A DNA stretch of 16,094 nt from Ruminococcus sp. UBA4275 (GTDB lineage Bacteria > Bacillota > Clostridia > Oscillospirales > Ruminococcaceae). Below are positions 1 through 7,432 of the stretch, one piece after another. Location of the stretch: the NCBI GenBank assembly GCA_002395085.1, contig DGVV01000092.1, positions 16,634-32,727 of the forward strand, read 5' to 3'. The translations under genes were made by a program, and so were the position numbers. Numbering within the stretch: position 1 is the first letter of the stretch; the number at the start of each line of letters is the position of its first letter. The notes beneath the pieces were generated by a model, which saw nothing but the letters and a program-made list of their open reading frames with translations, did not search any database and had not been told where the DNA came from.

Positions 1-1
1 C

Positions 2-895
2 CAGAACTACGCTCTGTATCCGCACATGACCGTTTTTGATAACATGGCATTCGGCCTGAAGCTCCGCAAGGTGCCGAAGGAGGAGATCGCAAGAAAGGTT
101 GAGGAGGCTGCAAGAATCCTCGATCTGACCCCGCTGCTCAACCGTAAGCCGAAGGCAATGTCCGGCGGTCAGCGCCAGAGAGTGGCGCTCGGTCGTGCAA
201 TCGTCCGTAATCCGCAGGTCTTCCTGCTCGACGAGCCGCTGTCCAACCTCGACGCAAAGCTCCGTGCGCAGATGAGAACGGAAATCTCCCTGCTGCACAA
301 GCGTCTCGGCACGACCTTCATCTATGTTACGCATGACCAGACCGAGGCTATGACGATGGGCGACCGTATCGTCGTTATGAAGGGCGGTTATGTCCAGCAG
401 ATCGACTCTCCGCAGAACCTCTACGAAGCACCGTGCAACAAGTTCGTCGCAGGCTTCCTTGGTTCTCCGCAGATGAACTTCATCGACGCAATGCTGATCT
501 ACAGAGACGGTCAGTATGTCGTTGAGTTCGGTTCTAACGATACGAAGTCTTCCCGCGGCACAAAGTATGAGATCATTCTGCCGCCCAGCAAGGTCACGCC
601 GGATCTGGAGCATTACATCGACAAGGAAGTTGTGCTTGGCATCCGTCCGGAGAATGTCCACGATGAGCCGCAGTACCTCGCAAATGCGACGACCGGTATC
701 GTCAAATGCACGGTTGAGATCACCGAGCTGATGGGCGCTGAGATCTATCTGTATCTGGAGTGCGAAGGCTCCAAGATCACCGCACGCGTCTCCCCGAAGT
801 CCACGGCACGTCCGCAGGATGAGATCGACGTCGTGTTCGATCCGGAGTACATCCACCTCTTCGATAAGGAAACTGAGAAGACCATCATCAACTGA
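2..895 (+). CDS. ugpC: Carbohydrate ABC transporter ATPase, UgpC/MsmX type (5' truncated)
   Basis: This is the nucleotide-binding subunit of a carbohydrate importer; it hydrolyses ATP on the cytoplasmic face for membrane permeases that are not in the window. The frame is open from base 2, so the N-terminus with Walker A lies outside; the first codons read QNYALYPHMTV, the Q-loop region of this family. Counting from the first internal Met (base 26), the signature is MSGGQRQR at 45-52 (Met replaces the usual Leu of LSGGQ). Walker B with D-loop follows (FLLDEPLSNLDAK), then the H-loop THDQ. The last 130 or so residues fit the OB/TOBE regulatory domain of MalK-like ATPases. In Firmicutes such ATPases often serve several sugar transporters, and no permease gene follows here, so that role is plausible but inferred. 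A terminator closes the gene. MalK or MsmK are equivalent names; the exact sugar cannot be told. Confidence 0.93.
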   Translation, partial: QNYALYPHMTVFDNMAFGLKLRKVPKEEIARKVEEAARILDLTPLLNRKPKAMSGGQRQRVALGRAIVRNPQVFLLDEPLSNLDAKLRAQMRTEISLLHKRLGTTFIYVTHDQTEAMTMGDRIVVMKGGYVQQIDSPQNLYEAPCNKFVAGFLGSPQMNFIDAMLIYRDGQYVVEFGSNDTKSSRGTKYEIILPPSKVTPDLEHYIDKEVVLGIRPENVHDEPQYLANATTGIVKCTVEITELMGAEIYLYLECEGSKITARVSPKSTARPQDEIDVVFDPEYIHLFDKETEKTIIN

Positions 896-907
896 TAGCA
901 ACACGGA

Positions 908-952
908 GGCGACCTGTTCTGCTGAATGTTCAGCCGGAACAGGCCGCCTTTT
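908..952 (+). terminator. Rho-independent terminator after the ABC ATPase gene
   Basis: The arms GGCGACCTGTTC (908-919) and GAACAGGCCGCC (937-948) pair with one A/C mismatch. An inner stem GCTGAA/TTCAGC extends the hairpin, and TTTT follows at 949-952. It separates the transporter gene from ldhA. Confidence 0.85.
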
Positions 953-996
953 CAGAAATCGGCACAGCAAACACCGTTAGAAAGAGGATTGCAGAG

Positions 997-2013
997 ATGA
1001 AATTTGCATTTTTTGACGCGAAAGCATACGACAAGCCCTCCTTTGACAAGTACGGCGCAGAGGAGGACATTCGCTTCAAATATTACGAAACCAAACTGAA
1101 TGAGGACACCGCAGATCTGGCATACGCCTGCGACGGTGTGTGCGCCTTCGTGAATGATACACTGAGTGCATCCGTTATCGGGAAACTGGCATCACTGGGT
1201 GTCGGGATTATTGCGCTGCGCTGCGCCGGCTATAATAATGTGGATTTGCGCGCGGCTGAGACCTATGGCATCCGCGTGGTTCATGTGCCGGCGTATTCGC
1301 CCTATGCAGTCGCAGAACACGCAATGGCGCTGCTGCTGACCTCAATCCGCCGAATTCATAAGGCATATATCCGCACACGCGATTTTAATTTCTCGCTCAG
1401 CGGCATGACCGGTTTTGACCTGCACGGCAAGACGGTCGGCGTGGTCGGCACGGGCAGAATCGGGCGGGTGTTCATTGATATTTGCCGCGGCTTCGGCATG
1501 AAGGTCATCGCGTATGATAAATTCCCCGCGCAGAATACGGATATTGAATATGTATCGCTGGAAGAACTGTTCTCCCGCGCAGACATCATTTCGCTGCATT
1601 GCCCGCTGACAGACGAAACACGGCATCTCATCAACTGCGATACGATCAAGCTGATGAAGAAGGGCGTTGTCATTATCAATACCTCACGCGGCGCACTGAT
1701 CGACGCGGAGTGCCTGCTGGAGGGCATCAAATCGCGGCAGGTGGGCGCAGCTTGTCTGGATGTCTACGAGGAGGAAACGGATTTCTTCTTTGAGGATTTC
1801 TCCGGTCATATCATCAGCGATGACATTCTGGCACGTCTGATTTCGATGCCGAATGTGATTGTGACCTCGCATCAGGCGTTCCTGACGGAGGAAGCGCTGA
1901 ATAACATTGCAGAGACGACGGTGCAGAACATTGTGCAGATCATGCGCTATGATGCCTGCCCGAACGAGCTGATTTTCAGCGACGGCGAGATCCTGCACGG
2001 CACGCAGAAATAA
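997..2013 (+). CDS. ldhA: D-lactate dehydrogenase (D-2-hydroxyacid dehydrogenase family)
   Basis: It reduces pyruvate to D-lactate with NADH in the cytoplasm, a fermentative electron sink. The 338 residues match the family length. The Rossmann motif GTGRIG is at 151-156, with an acidic residue at the end of the next strand (D174 in AYDKF) that favours NAD over NADP. The catalytic set is visible: R231 in NTSRG, the Glu cluster DVYEEE at 255-260, and H292 in TSHQAF. The stretch FDLHGKTVGVVGTGRIG closely resembles the fermentative LdhA group, so D-lactate is preferred over other 2-hydroxyacids as substrate; a hydroxyisocaproate-type substrate cannot be excluded. The start is set by AGAGGA at 983-988, 8 nt before ATG. 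No convincing promoter is visible in the 44 bp after the upstream terminator. The stop codon TAA overlaps the first bases of an intergenic repeat. Confidence 0.9.
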   Translation: MKFAFFDAKAYDKPSFDKYGAEEDIRFKYYETKLNEDTADLAYACDGVCAFVNDTLSASVIGKLASLGVGIIALRCAGYNNVDLRAAETYGIRVVHVPAYSPYAVAEHAMALLLTSIRRIHKAYIRTRDFNFSLSGMTGFDLHGKTVGVVGTGRIGRVFIDICRGFGMKVIAYDKFPAQNTDIEYVSLEELFSRADIISLHCPLTDETRHLINCDTIKLMKKGVVIINTSRGALIDAECLLEGIKSRQVGAACLDVYEEETDFFFEDFSGHIISDDILARLISMPNVIVTSHQAFLTEEALNNIAETTVQNIVQIMRYDACPNELIFSDGEILHGTQK

Positions 2014-2070
2014 GGTGTTATTGATAATGGGGGCGCTGCCTCCATTCCCCCGACAAAGGGATCTGATCCC
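2012..2070 (+). repeat. Interspersed MITE-like repeat, copy A
   Basis: It begins AAGGTGTTATTGATAATGGG and ends TGATCCC. The internal block GATAATGGGGGCGCT matches copy C (TATAATGGGGCGCT, 16077-16094, allowing one base) and copy B (GAGAATGGGGACACT). GAAAT occurs directly before (2007-2011) and directly after (2071-2075) the element, which could be a target-site duplication. AATGGGGG (2026-2033) can pair with CCTCCATT (2039-2046), and GGGAT/ATCCC near the end forms a second small hairpin. No T-tract follows, so it is not an evident terminator. Confidence 0.5.
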
Positions 2071-2109
2071 GAAATACGAAAAAAACCAACACAGCAAAGG
2101 AGCAGAATT

Positions 2110-3900
2110 ATGACGATCACGAATGACATCCGCTATATCGGCGTAAACGATCATCAGATCGACCTGTTTGAGGGACAGTATGACGTCCCGAACGGCATGG
2201 CGTATAATTCCTACGTCATCATGGACGAAAAGATTGCGGTCATGGATACGGTAGACCGCAATTTCACGCATGAGTGGCTGGATCATCTTGCGGCGGCACT
2301 GGAGGGCAGAAAGCCGGATTACCTCATTGTGCAGCACATGGAGCCTGACCATTCTGCGAATATCATGAATTTCCTGAAAATGTATCCGGAGACCACGGTG
2401 GTGGCATCCGCAAAGGCATTCCAGATGATGCAGAATTTCTTTGGCACTGATCTGGCAGACCGCCGGCTGGTCGTCAAGGAGAAGGATACGCTGGAACTGG
2501 GCAGACATACGCTGACCTTTGTTGCCGCGCCGATGGTTCACTGGCCGGAGGTGCTGTTTACGTATGACAGCACGGACAAGGTGCTGTTTTCGGCAGATGC
2601 ATTCGGCAAATTCGGCGCACTGGATGTCGAGGAGGACTGGGCGTGCGAAGCGCGCAGATACTATTTCGGCATCGTGGGCAAATACGGCGCGCAGGTGCAG
2701 GCGGTGCTGAAAAAGGCAGCCGCACTGGATATTCAGACCATCTGCCCGCTGCACGGCCCTGTGCTGACGGAAAATCTGGGTTATTATCTGGGTCTGTACA
2801 ATACGTGGTCATCCTACGGCACGGAGACTGAGGGCATCGCGATTTTCTATACGTCGGTTTACGGCAATACGAAGCGCGCTGTGGAGAAACTCGCAGAGCA
2901 GCTCAAGGCAAACGGCTGCCCGAAGGTCGCCCTGAATGACCTTGCGCGCGAGGATATGGCAGAGTGCGTGGAGGATGCCTTCCGTTACGGCAGAATCGTG
3001 CTTGCCACGACCACCTATAATGCAGAGATCTTCCCGTTCATGCGCATTTTCATCGAGGAGCTGACCGAGCGCAATTTCGCGAACCGCACCGTTGCCCTGA
3101 TTGAGAACGGTTCGTGGGCGCCGATGGCGGCGAAGGTCATGACGAAGATGCTGGAGGGCTGCAAGAATCTCACATTTGCAGAGAATACGGTGCATATCAA
3201 GTCTGCACTGAATGAAGAGAGCAACGCCCAGCTCGAAGCGCTTGCAAAGGAGCTTTGCAGGGATTATCTTGCGCAGAAGGATGACACCGCAGACAAGAAC
3301 GACATGACCGCGCTGTTCAGGATCGGCTACGGTCTGTACGTGGTGACCTCGAACGACGGCACGAAGGACAACGGCCTCATCGTGAACACGGTGACGCAGG
3401 TGACCAATACGCCGAACCGTGTCGCAGTCACGATCAACAAGGAGAACTATTCGCATCATATCATCAAGCAGACGGGCATCATGAATGTGAACTGCCTTTC
3501 GACGGATGCGCCGTTCAAGGTGTTTGAGGATTTCGGCTTCCGGAGCGGCAGAAATGCGGATAAGTTTGCAGATTGTCAGCCGCTGCGCAGCGATAACGGG
3601 CTTGTGTTCCTGCCGCATTACATCAATGCGATGATGTCGCTGAAAGTGGAGCAGTATGTGGATCTCGGCACGCACGGAATGTTCATCTGCGAGGTGACGG
3701 AAGCGCGTGTGATTTCCGATGCGGAAACGATGACCTACACGTACTATCTGAACAATGTGAAGCCGAAGCCGCAGACCGGGGGCAAGAAGGGCTGGGTCTG
3801 CGAGATCTGCGGCTATGTGTACGAGGGCGAGGAGCTGCCGGAGGACTTTGTCTGCCCGCTGTGCAAGCACGGCGCTGCGGATTTCTCCCCGATTGAGTGA
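2110..3900 (+). CDS. Multidomain flavodiiron protein (FDP core + flavin reductase-like + rubredoxin-like domain)
   Basis: Family role: reduction of O2 to water, or of NO to N2O, as cytoplasmic protection of an anaerobe. Residues 1-235 form the metallo-beta-lactamase-like diiron domain with the complete ligand set: HMEPDH at 76-81 (H76, E78, D80), H144, D163 and H215. Residues about 242-385 are a flavodoxin domain with an FMN loop at 246-257 (YTSVYGNTKRA). Residues about 398-550 resemble the FMN-binding split-barrel flavin reductases (GLYVVTS, then NGLIVNTVTQVT). Residues 560-596 are a rubredoxin-like domain with C564/C567 and C582/C585. Only 14 residues separate the Cys pairs, as in rubrerythrin tails, against about 29 in ordinary rubredoxin. 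AAAGGAG at 2096-2102 lies 7 nt before ATG. It stands between ldhA and a rubredoxin gene, which may supply its electrons. Whether O2 or NO is preferred cannot be read from the sequence. Confidence 0.92.
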   Translation: MTITNDIRYIGVNDHQIDLFEGQYDVPNGMAYNSYVIMDEKIAVMDTVDRNFTHEWLDHLAAALEGRKPDYLIVQHMEPDHSANIMNFLKMYPETTVVASAKAFQMMQNFFGTDLADRRLVVKEKDTLELGRHTLTFVAAPMVHWPEVLFTYDSTDKVLFSADAFGKFGALDVEEDWACEARRYYFGIVGKYGAQVQAVLKKAAALDIQTICPLHGPVLTENLGYYLGLYNTWSSYGTETEGIAIFYTSVYGNTKRAVEKLAEQLKANGCPKVALNDLAREDMAECVEDAFRYGRIVLATTTYNAEIFPFMRIFIEELTERNFANRTVALIENGSWAPMAAKVMTKMLEGCKNLTFAENTVHIKSALNEESNAQLEALAKELCRDYLAQKDDTADKNDMTALFRIGYGLYVVTSNDGTKDNGLIVNTVTQVTNTPNRVAVTINKENYSHHIIKQTGIMNVNCLSTDAPFKVFEDFGFRSGRNADKFADCQPLRSDNGLVFLPHYINAMMSLKVEQYVDLGTHGMFICEVTEARVISDAETMTYTYYLNNVKPKPQTGGKKGWVCEICGYVYEGEELPEDFVCPLCKHGAADFSPIE

Positions 3901-3912
3901 ATGATATGAAAT

Positions 3913-3993
3913 AGGGATCGCTTCGCATGAGTTTTCATGCAAACTCATGCGAAGCGGGCAGAGCCATCATTTATCATTCGCCGGAGACACATT
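3913..3993 (-). repeat. MITE-like repeat copy D with a perfect 16-bp hairpin
   Basis: Read on the minus strand it begins AATGTGTCTCCGGCGAATGA and ends GCGATCCCT, matching both ends of copy B (AAGGTGTCTCCGACGGATTG ... GCGATACCTT). Inside, 3919-3934 and 3941-3956 are perfect 16-bp inverted arms (CGCTTCGCATGAGTTT and its complement) around a 6-nt loop. No T-tract follows on the plus strand, so the hairpin more likely affects mRNA stability or processing between the flavodiiron and rubredoxin genes than terminates transcription. Confidence 0.55.
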
Positions 3994-4018
3994 ATCTATA
4001 GGAAGGGAGGTGAAAACC

Positions 4019-4174
4019 ATGAAGTATGTCTGTACTGTTTGCGGCTATGTGTATGACGAGGCAGAGGGTGTGCCGGATCAGAACATCGCAGCCGGAACGA
4101 AGTTCGAGGATCTTCCGGAGGACTTTGAATGTCCGCTTTGCGGCGTCGGCAAGGATATGTTCGAGGCTGAGTAA
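4019..4174 (+). CDS. Rubredoxin
   Basis: A small one-electron carrier with a single iron held by four cysteines. The 51 residues are close to the usual 52-54. The two knuckles CTVCGY (C5, C8) and CPLCGV (C38, C41) are intact, with the family's GTKFEDLPEDFECP run between them. ATG 4019 is chosen because a strong Shine-Dalgarno (GGGAGGTG, 4005-4012) lies 6 nt upstream; the same frame is open further upstream but that part has no rubredoxin character. It follows the flavodiiron gene by 118 bp, the spacer being filled by repeat copy D, and a terminator closes it. It is the likely electron donor of the flavodiiron protein or of a rubrerythrin elsewhere; this is inferred from family biology and position. 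Confidence 0.96.
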   Translation: MKYVCTVCGYVYDEAEGVPDQNIAAGTKFEDLPEDFECPLCGVGKDMFEAE

Positions 4175-4181
4175 AAGGAAA

Positions 4182-4214
4182 GGGGCGCAGGGAAAAACTC
4201 TGCGCCTTCTTTTT
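4182..4214 (+). terminator. Rho-independent terminator after rubredoxin
   Basis: GGCGCAG (4184-4190) pairs with CTGCGCC (4200-4206) around an A-rich loop. TTCTTTTT follows at 4207-4214. It ends the redox block. Confidence 0.88.
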
Positions 4215-4223
4215 GCACATTGT

Positions 4224-4251
4224 AGGGGATTTGCCCCTTGCCAAATCCCCT
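4224..4251 (+). promoter_or_regulatory. Perfect 10-bp inverted repeat overlapping the asnB promoter -35
   Basis: AGGGGATTTG (4224-4233) and CAAATCCCCT (4242-4251) are exact inverted copies around an 8-nt spacer. The second arm and spacer overlap the -35 box (4238-4243). This placement suits an operator for a dimeric regulator. The lack of a following T-tract speaks against a terminator. The regulator is unknown. Confidence 0.45.
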
Positions 4252-4266
4252 GAAAAGGTGTATAAT
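4238..4266 (+). promoter_or_regulatory. Sigma-A-type promoter for asnB-pyrB
   Basis: The -35 TTGCCA (4238-4243) and -10 TATAAT (4261-4266) are separated by exactly 17 bp. Transcription would begin near 4273, giving an asnB leader of about 40 nt with no room for an attenuator. Confidence 0.8.
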
Positions 4267-4312
4267 AGAAAGGATAAGAAACAGAAATCCCCATGCACAG
4301 GAGGCAAATCGT

Positions 4313-6220
4313 ATGTGTGGCATTATCGGCTTTACCAATCACATTCAGAATGCAGACAGCGTACTCGAATCCATGATGGAGAAGATCCGTCACCGCGGTC
4401 CGGATGCGGGCGGCAAATACATTGACGATGACATTGCACTGGGACACCGCCGTCTCTCGATCATCGACGTTTCAGAGCAGGGCAATCAGCCGCTTTACAA
4501 TGATGACCGCTCACTGGTGCTGATTTTCAACGGTGAGATCTACAATTACCGCGAAATCCGCGAGGAACTGACCGCGCTGGGCTACAATTTCCGCACGCAG
4601 ACCGATTCCGAGGTGCTGATTCACGGCTACGAGGAATACGGCACGGGCCTGCTGGAAAAGCTGCGCGGAATGTTCTCCTTCGTGATCTGGGATGTGAAGC
4701 AGAAGCGGCTGTTCGGCGCGCGCGATTTCTTCGGCATCAAACCGATGTACTATGCGCAGATGGACGGCACATTCATTTTCGGCAGCGAGATCAAATCGTT
4801 CCTGCCGCATCCCGCATTCAAAAAGGAGCTGAATACCGCCGCGCTGGAATCCTATCTGACGTTTCAGTATTCTCCGACGGAGGATACATTCTTCAAGGGT
4901 GTGAAGAAGCTGCCGCCGGCGCACTATTTCATCTGGGAGAACGGCACCCTGACGGTGCAGCGTTACTGGGATGTGCATTTCGAGGCAGATGAGCAGCCGC
5001 TGCTGGGCGACTGGGTGAAGCAGATCTCCGATACCTTCAAGGATTCGGTCACGGCGCACAAGATCGCGGATGTGGAAGTGGGCAGCTTCCTGAGTTCCGG
5101 TGTGGATTCGAGTTATGTTGCAGCCGTGGCAAATGTGGATAAGACCTTCACAGTGGGCTTCGGCACAGATGAAAAATACAATGAAATCGGCTGGGCAAAG
5201 CGGTTTTCCCGTGCCATCGGCAAGGAGAATTTCAGCCATGTGATCACGCAGCAGGAATACTGGGATGTGCTGCCGACCATTCAGTATCACATGGATGAAC
5301 CGCTTGCAGATCCTTCCTGCATCGCGCTGTATTTCGTCTGCAAGCTGGCAGCGGAACAGGTCAAGGTGGTGCTGTCCGGCGAGGGCGCAGATGAACTGTT
5401 CGGCGGATACAATGTTTACAGCGAGCCGGGCGCAACGTGGTACGATAAAGTGCCGATGGGTCTGCGGCGCGGCATTGCAAATGCGGTGAGCCTGCTGCCG
5501 GCAAAGCGGGGCTTGAATTTCCTCGTGCGCAAGGGCAGAACATTGGAGGAGCGGTTCATCGGCAATGCGTATATGTTCACGCCTGCGGAGCGCAAATCGC
5601 TGCTGAAGATCGAGACAGATGCCCCCGACCCGACCGTCATCACGAAGCCCTATTACGATAAGGTGAAGGAGGCAGATCCGGTCACGAAGATGCAGTATCT
5701 GGATATTCACCTGTGGATGGCGGGTGACATCCTGCTGAAAGCGGATAAGATGAGCATGGCGCATTCACTGGAACTGCGTGTGCCGTTTCTGGATAAGGAA
5801 CTGATGCACGTTGCGGAGAAGATTCCGAGCCGCTTCCGCGTGACGCACCGTGTGCCGACGGATGACGATACGCCGTACACAACGAAATACGCGATGCGGC
5901 TTGCGGCAAAGCGCAATACCCCGAAGGAAACCGCAGCAACATCTGCAAAGAAGAAGCTGGGCTTCCCCGTCCCGATTCGCGTCTGGCTGAAAGAGGACGG
6001 CTGTTTTGAGACGGTGAAGGCGAGCTTCACATCGCCTGCCGCGGAGCAGTTTTTCCACACAGAGCAGCTCGTGAAGCTGCTGGAGGATCACCGCAGGGGC
6101 AAGGCGGATTATTCCCGCAAGATCTGGACTGTGTATATGTTCCTTGTGTGGTACAAGGTTTATTTTGAAGATGCAGAAGCGGGTGCAGCCCGTGTACAGA
6201 ACGGGAATGAACAGAACTGA
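4313..6220 (+). CDS. asnB: Asparagine synthase, glutamine-hydrolysing
   Basis: It makes asparagine from aspartate, glutamine and ATP via a beta-aspartyl-AMP intermediate in the cytoplasm. ATG 4313 is chosen because it gives the N-terminus MCGIIGF, exposing Cys2 as the glutaminase nucleophile after Met removal, and has AGGAGG at 4299-4304; an upstream in-frame start at 4238 would bury that Cys and falls in the promoter. The class II glutaminase domain (about 1-220) shows RHRGPD at 26-31 and NGEIYN at 73-78. The synthetase domain has the ATP PP-loop SGVDSS at 262-267 and SGEGADELFGGY at 355-366. The 635 residues agree with Bacillus-type AsnB. Amidotransferases modifying other acceptors share this fold, but housekeeping asparagine synthesis is the simplest reading. 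pyrB follows after 24 bp, so both genes probably share the promoter at 4238-4266. Confidence 0.93.
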   Translation: MCGIIGFTNHIQNADSVLESMMEKIRHRGPDAGGKYIDDDIALGHRRLSIIDVSEQGNQPLYNDDRSLVLIFNGEIYNYREIREELTALGYNFRTQTDSEVLIHGYEEYGTGLLEKLRGMFSFVIWDVKQKRLFGARDFFGIKPMYYAQMDGTFIFGSEIKSFLPHPAFKKELNTAALESYLTFQYSPTEDTFFKGVKKLPPAHYFIWENGTLTVQRYWDVHFEADEQPLLGDWVKQISDTFKDSVTAHKIADVEVGSFLSSGVDSSYVAAVANVDKTFTVGFGTDEKYNEIGWAKRFSRAIGKENFSHVITQQEYWDVLPTIQYHMDEPLADPSCIALYFVCKLAAEQVKVVLSGEGADELFGGYNVYSEPGATWYDKVPMGLRRGIANAVSLLPAKRGLNFLVRKGRTLEERFIGNAYMFTPAERKSLLKIETDAPDPTVITKPYYDKVKEADPVTKMQYLDIHLWMAGDILLKADKMSMAHSLELRVPFLDKELMHVAEKIPSRFRVTHRVPTDDDTPYTTKYAMRLAAKRNTPKETAATSAKKKLGFPVPIRVWLKEDGCFETVKASFTSPAAEQFFHTEQLVKLLEDHRRGKADYSRKIWTVYMFLVWYKVYFEDAEAGAARVQNGNEQN

Positions 6221-6244
6221 ATCAAAAATGCCGGAGGTTACAAT

Positions 6245-7327
6245 ATGAGCGAACAATATTCTCACCTGATTGACCTGAACGACTATCCTGTGGAATGGTG
6301 GGACAAGGTCATCAATCTGGGCGCGCAGATCTGTGCGCATCCGCAGCGCTATGTGCAGGCGTGTGCGGGCAAGATCATGGCAACGCTGTTCTATGAGCCT
6401 TCCACGCGCACGCAGATGAGCTTTCAGTCTGCAATGATCCGGCTGGGCGGCAGCATCATCGGCTTTGATAATCCGATGAGCAGCTCGGTCTCGAAGGGTG
6501 AGAATCTCAAGGATACAACGAAGGTTGTCAGCTCTTATTCAGATATTCTCATCATCCGTCACCCGATGGCAGGCACGGCGAAGGCAGCCGCAATGACTGC
6601 GGAATGTCCGGTGGTGAATGCGGGCGACGGCGGTCATCTGCACCCGACGCAGACGCTGACGGATCTGCTGACGCTGAAAATGGAGAAGGGTCGGCTTGAT
6701 CATATGACGGTGGGACTGTGCGGCGATCTGCTGTACGGGCGCACGGTGCATTCGCTGTGCAAGGCACTCGCCTGCTATCCGGAGAACCGTTTTGTGCTGA
6801 TCTCAACGCCGGAACTGCGTGTGCCGGAGTACATCACGAAGCTGCTGCGCGAGGCTGGCTGCGAATACCGCGAGGAGACCTCGCTGGATGCGGCAATCTC
6901 GGAACTGGATGTGCTGTACATGACGCGCATTCAGCGGGAGCGTTTTCAGTCTGAGGCAGATTATCTGGCGCAGAAGGATGTCTACCGCCTGACGCCGGAG
7001 AAGATGCGCAAGGCAAAGCCGGATCTTGCAGTGCTGCATCCGCTGCCGCGCGTGGATGAGATTGAGATTGCGGTGGATGACGATGAACGCGCGCTGTATT
7101 TCAAGCAGGCAAAGTATGGAATGTATGTCCGCATGGCTTTGATCCTGAAACTTCTGGAGAGTACGAATCCGCAGCCGCTGCTGCACGGTGAACTGCATCC
7201 GGAGCTGCGCTGTGTGAATCCGAAATGTGTGCGGGCGCAGGAGCATTATCTGCCGCCGCTGTTCACGCAGATCGGCACGCGGACGGTCTGCGAATACTGC
7301 GAAGAACGCGCCCTGCCCGTGGAGTGA
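6245..7327 (+). CDS. pyrB: Aspartate carbamoyltransferase with C-terminal PyrI-like zinc domain
   Basis: It joins carbamoyl phosphate and aspartate in the committed step of pyrimidine synthesis. Carbamoyl phosphate-binding motifs are STRT at 53-56, the S83-K84 loop and HPTQTLTD at 133-140. The aspartate side shows GRTVHS at 165-170, TRIQRERF at 227-234 and HPLPR at 265-269. Catalytic chains usually end near residue 305-310; this one has about 50 more residues with C323-x4-C328 and C349-x2-C352. That spacing and the wording CVNPKC ... CEYCE resemble the zinc domain of regulatory chain PyrI, but the nucleotide-binding domain of PyrI is missing. A Zn-dependent structural role without CTP/ATP allostery is therefore inferred. 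No separate pyrI is in the window. GGAGG at 6233-6237 supports the start. It lies 24 bp after asnB, which also uses aspartate. Confidence 0.93.
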   Translation: MSEQYSHLIDLNDYPVEWWDKVINLGAQICAHPQRYVQACAGKIMATLFYEPSTRTQMSFQSAMIRLGGSIIGFDNPMSSSVSKGENLKDTTKVVSSYSDILIIRHPMAGTAKAAAMTAECPVVNAGDGGHLHPTQTLTDLLTLKMEKGRLDHMTVGLCGDLLYGRTVHSLCKALACYPENRFVLISTPELRVPEYITKLLREAGCEYREETSLDAAISELDVLYMTRIQRERFQSEADYLAQKDVYRLTPEKMRKAKPDLAVLHPLPRVDEIEIAVDDDERALYFKQAKYGMYVRMALILKLLESTNPQPLLHGELHPELRCVNPKCVRAQEHYLPPLFTQIGTRTVCEYCEERALPVE

Positions 7328-7335
7328 GCAGAATA

Positions 7336-7432
7336 AAGGTGTCTCCGACGGATTGAGAATGGGGACACTGTCTTCAGCTGCGTTGTTTTCAGCTTCCCCT
7401 GAGAGGAGGAGGCGTCAGCAAAGCGATACCTT
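7336..7432 (+). repeat. MITE-like repeat copy B, complete with inverted ends
   Basis: The ends AAGGTGTC (7336-7343) and GATACCTT (7425-7432) are inverted repeats with one mismatch. AATA stands directly before (7332-7335) and after (7433-7436), a possible target-site duplication. The left end and internal GAGAATGGGGACACT match copies A, C and D; the right end matches copies C, D and E read in reverse. The element holds no open reading frame of note and fills most of the gap between pyrB and the phosphoesterase gene. Confidence 0.6.

Noticed and set aside
1684..2754. Long minus-strand open frame (356 codons) across ldhA and the flavodiiron gene
   Set aside because: It is antisense to two well-supported genes, rich in His, Arg and Cys as expected for a reverse-frame shadow, and shows no family motif.
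4238..4312. Upstream extension of asnB giving 25 more residues
   Set aside because: It overlaps the promoter and would bury the nucleophilic Cys2.
4511..5764. Minus-strand open frame (417 codons) opposite asnB
   Set aside because: Its composition is that of a reverse shadow and asnB is unambiguous.
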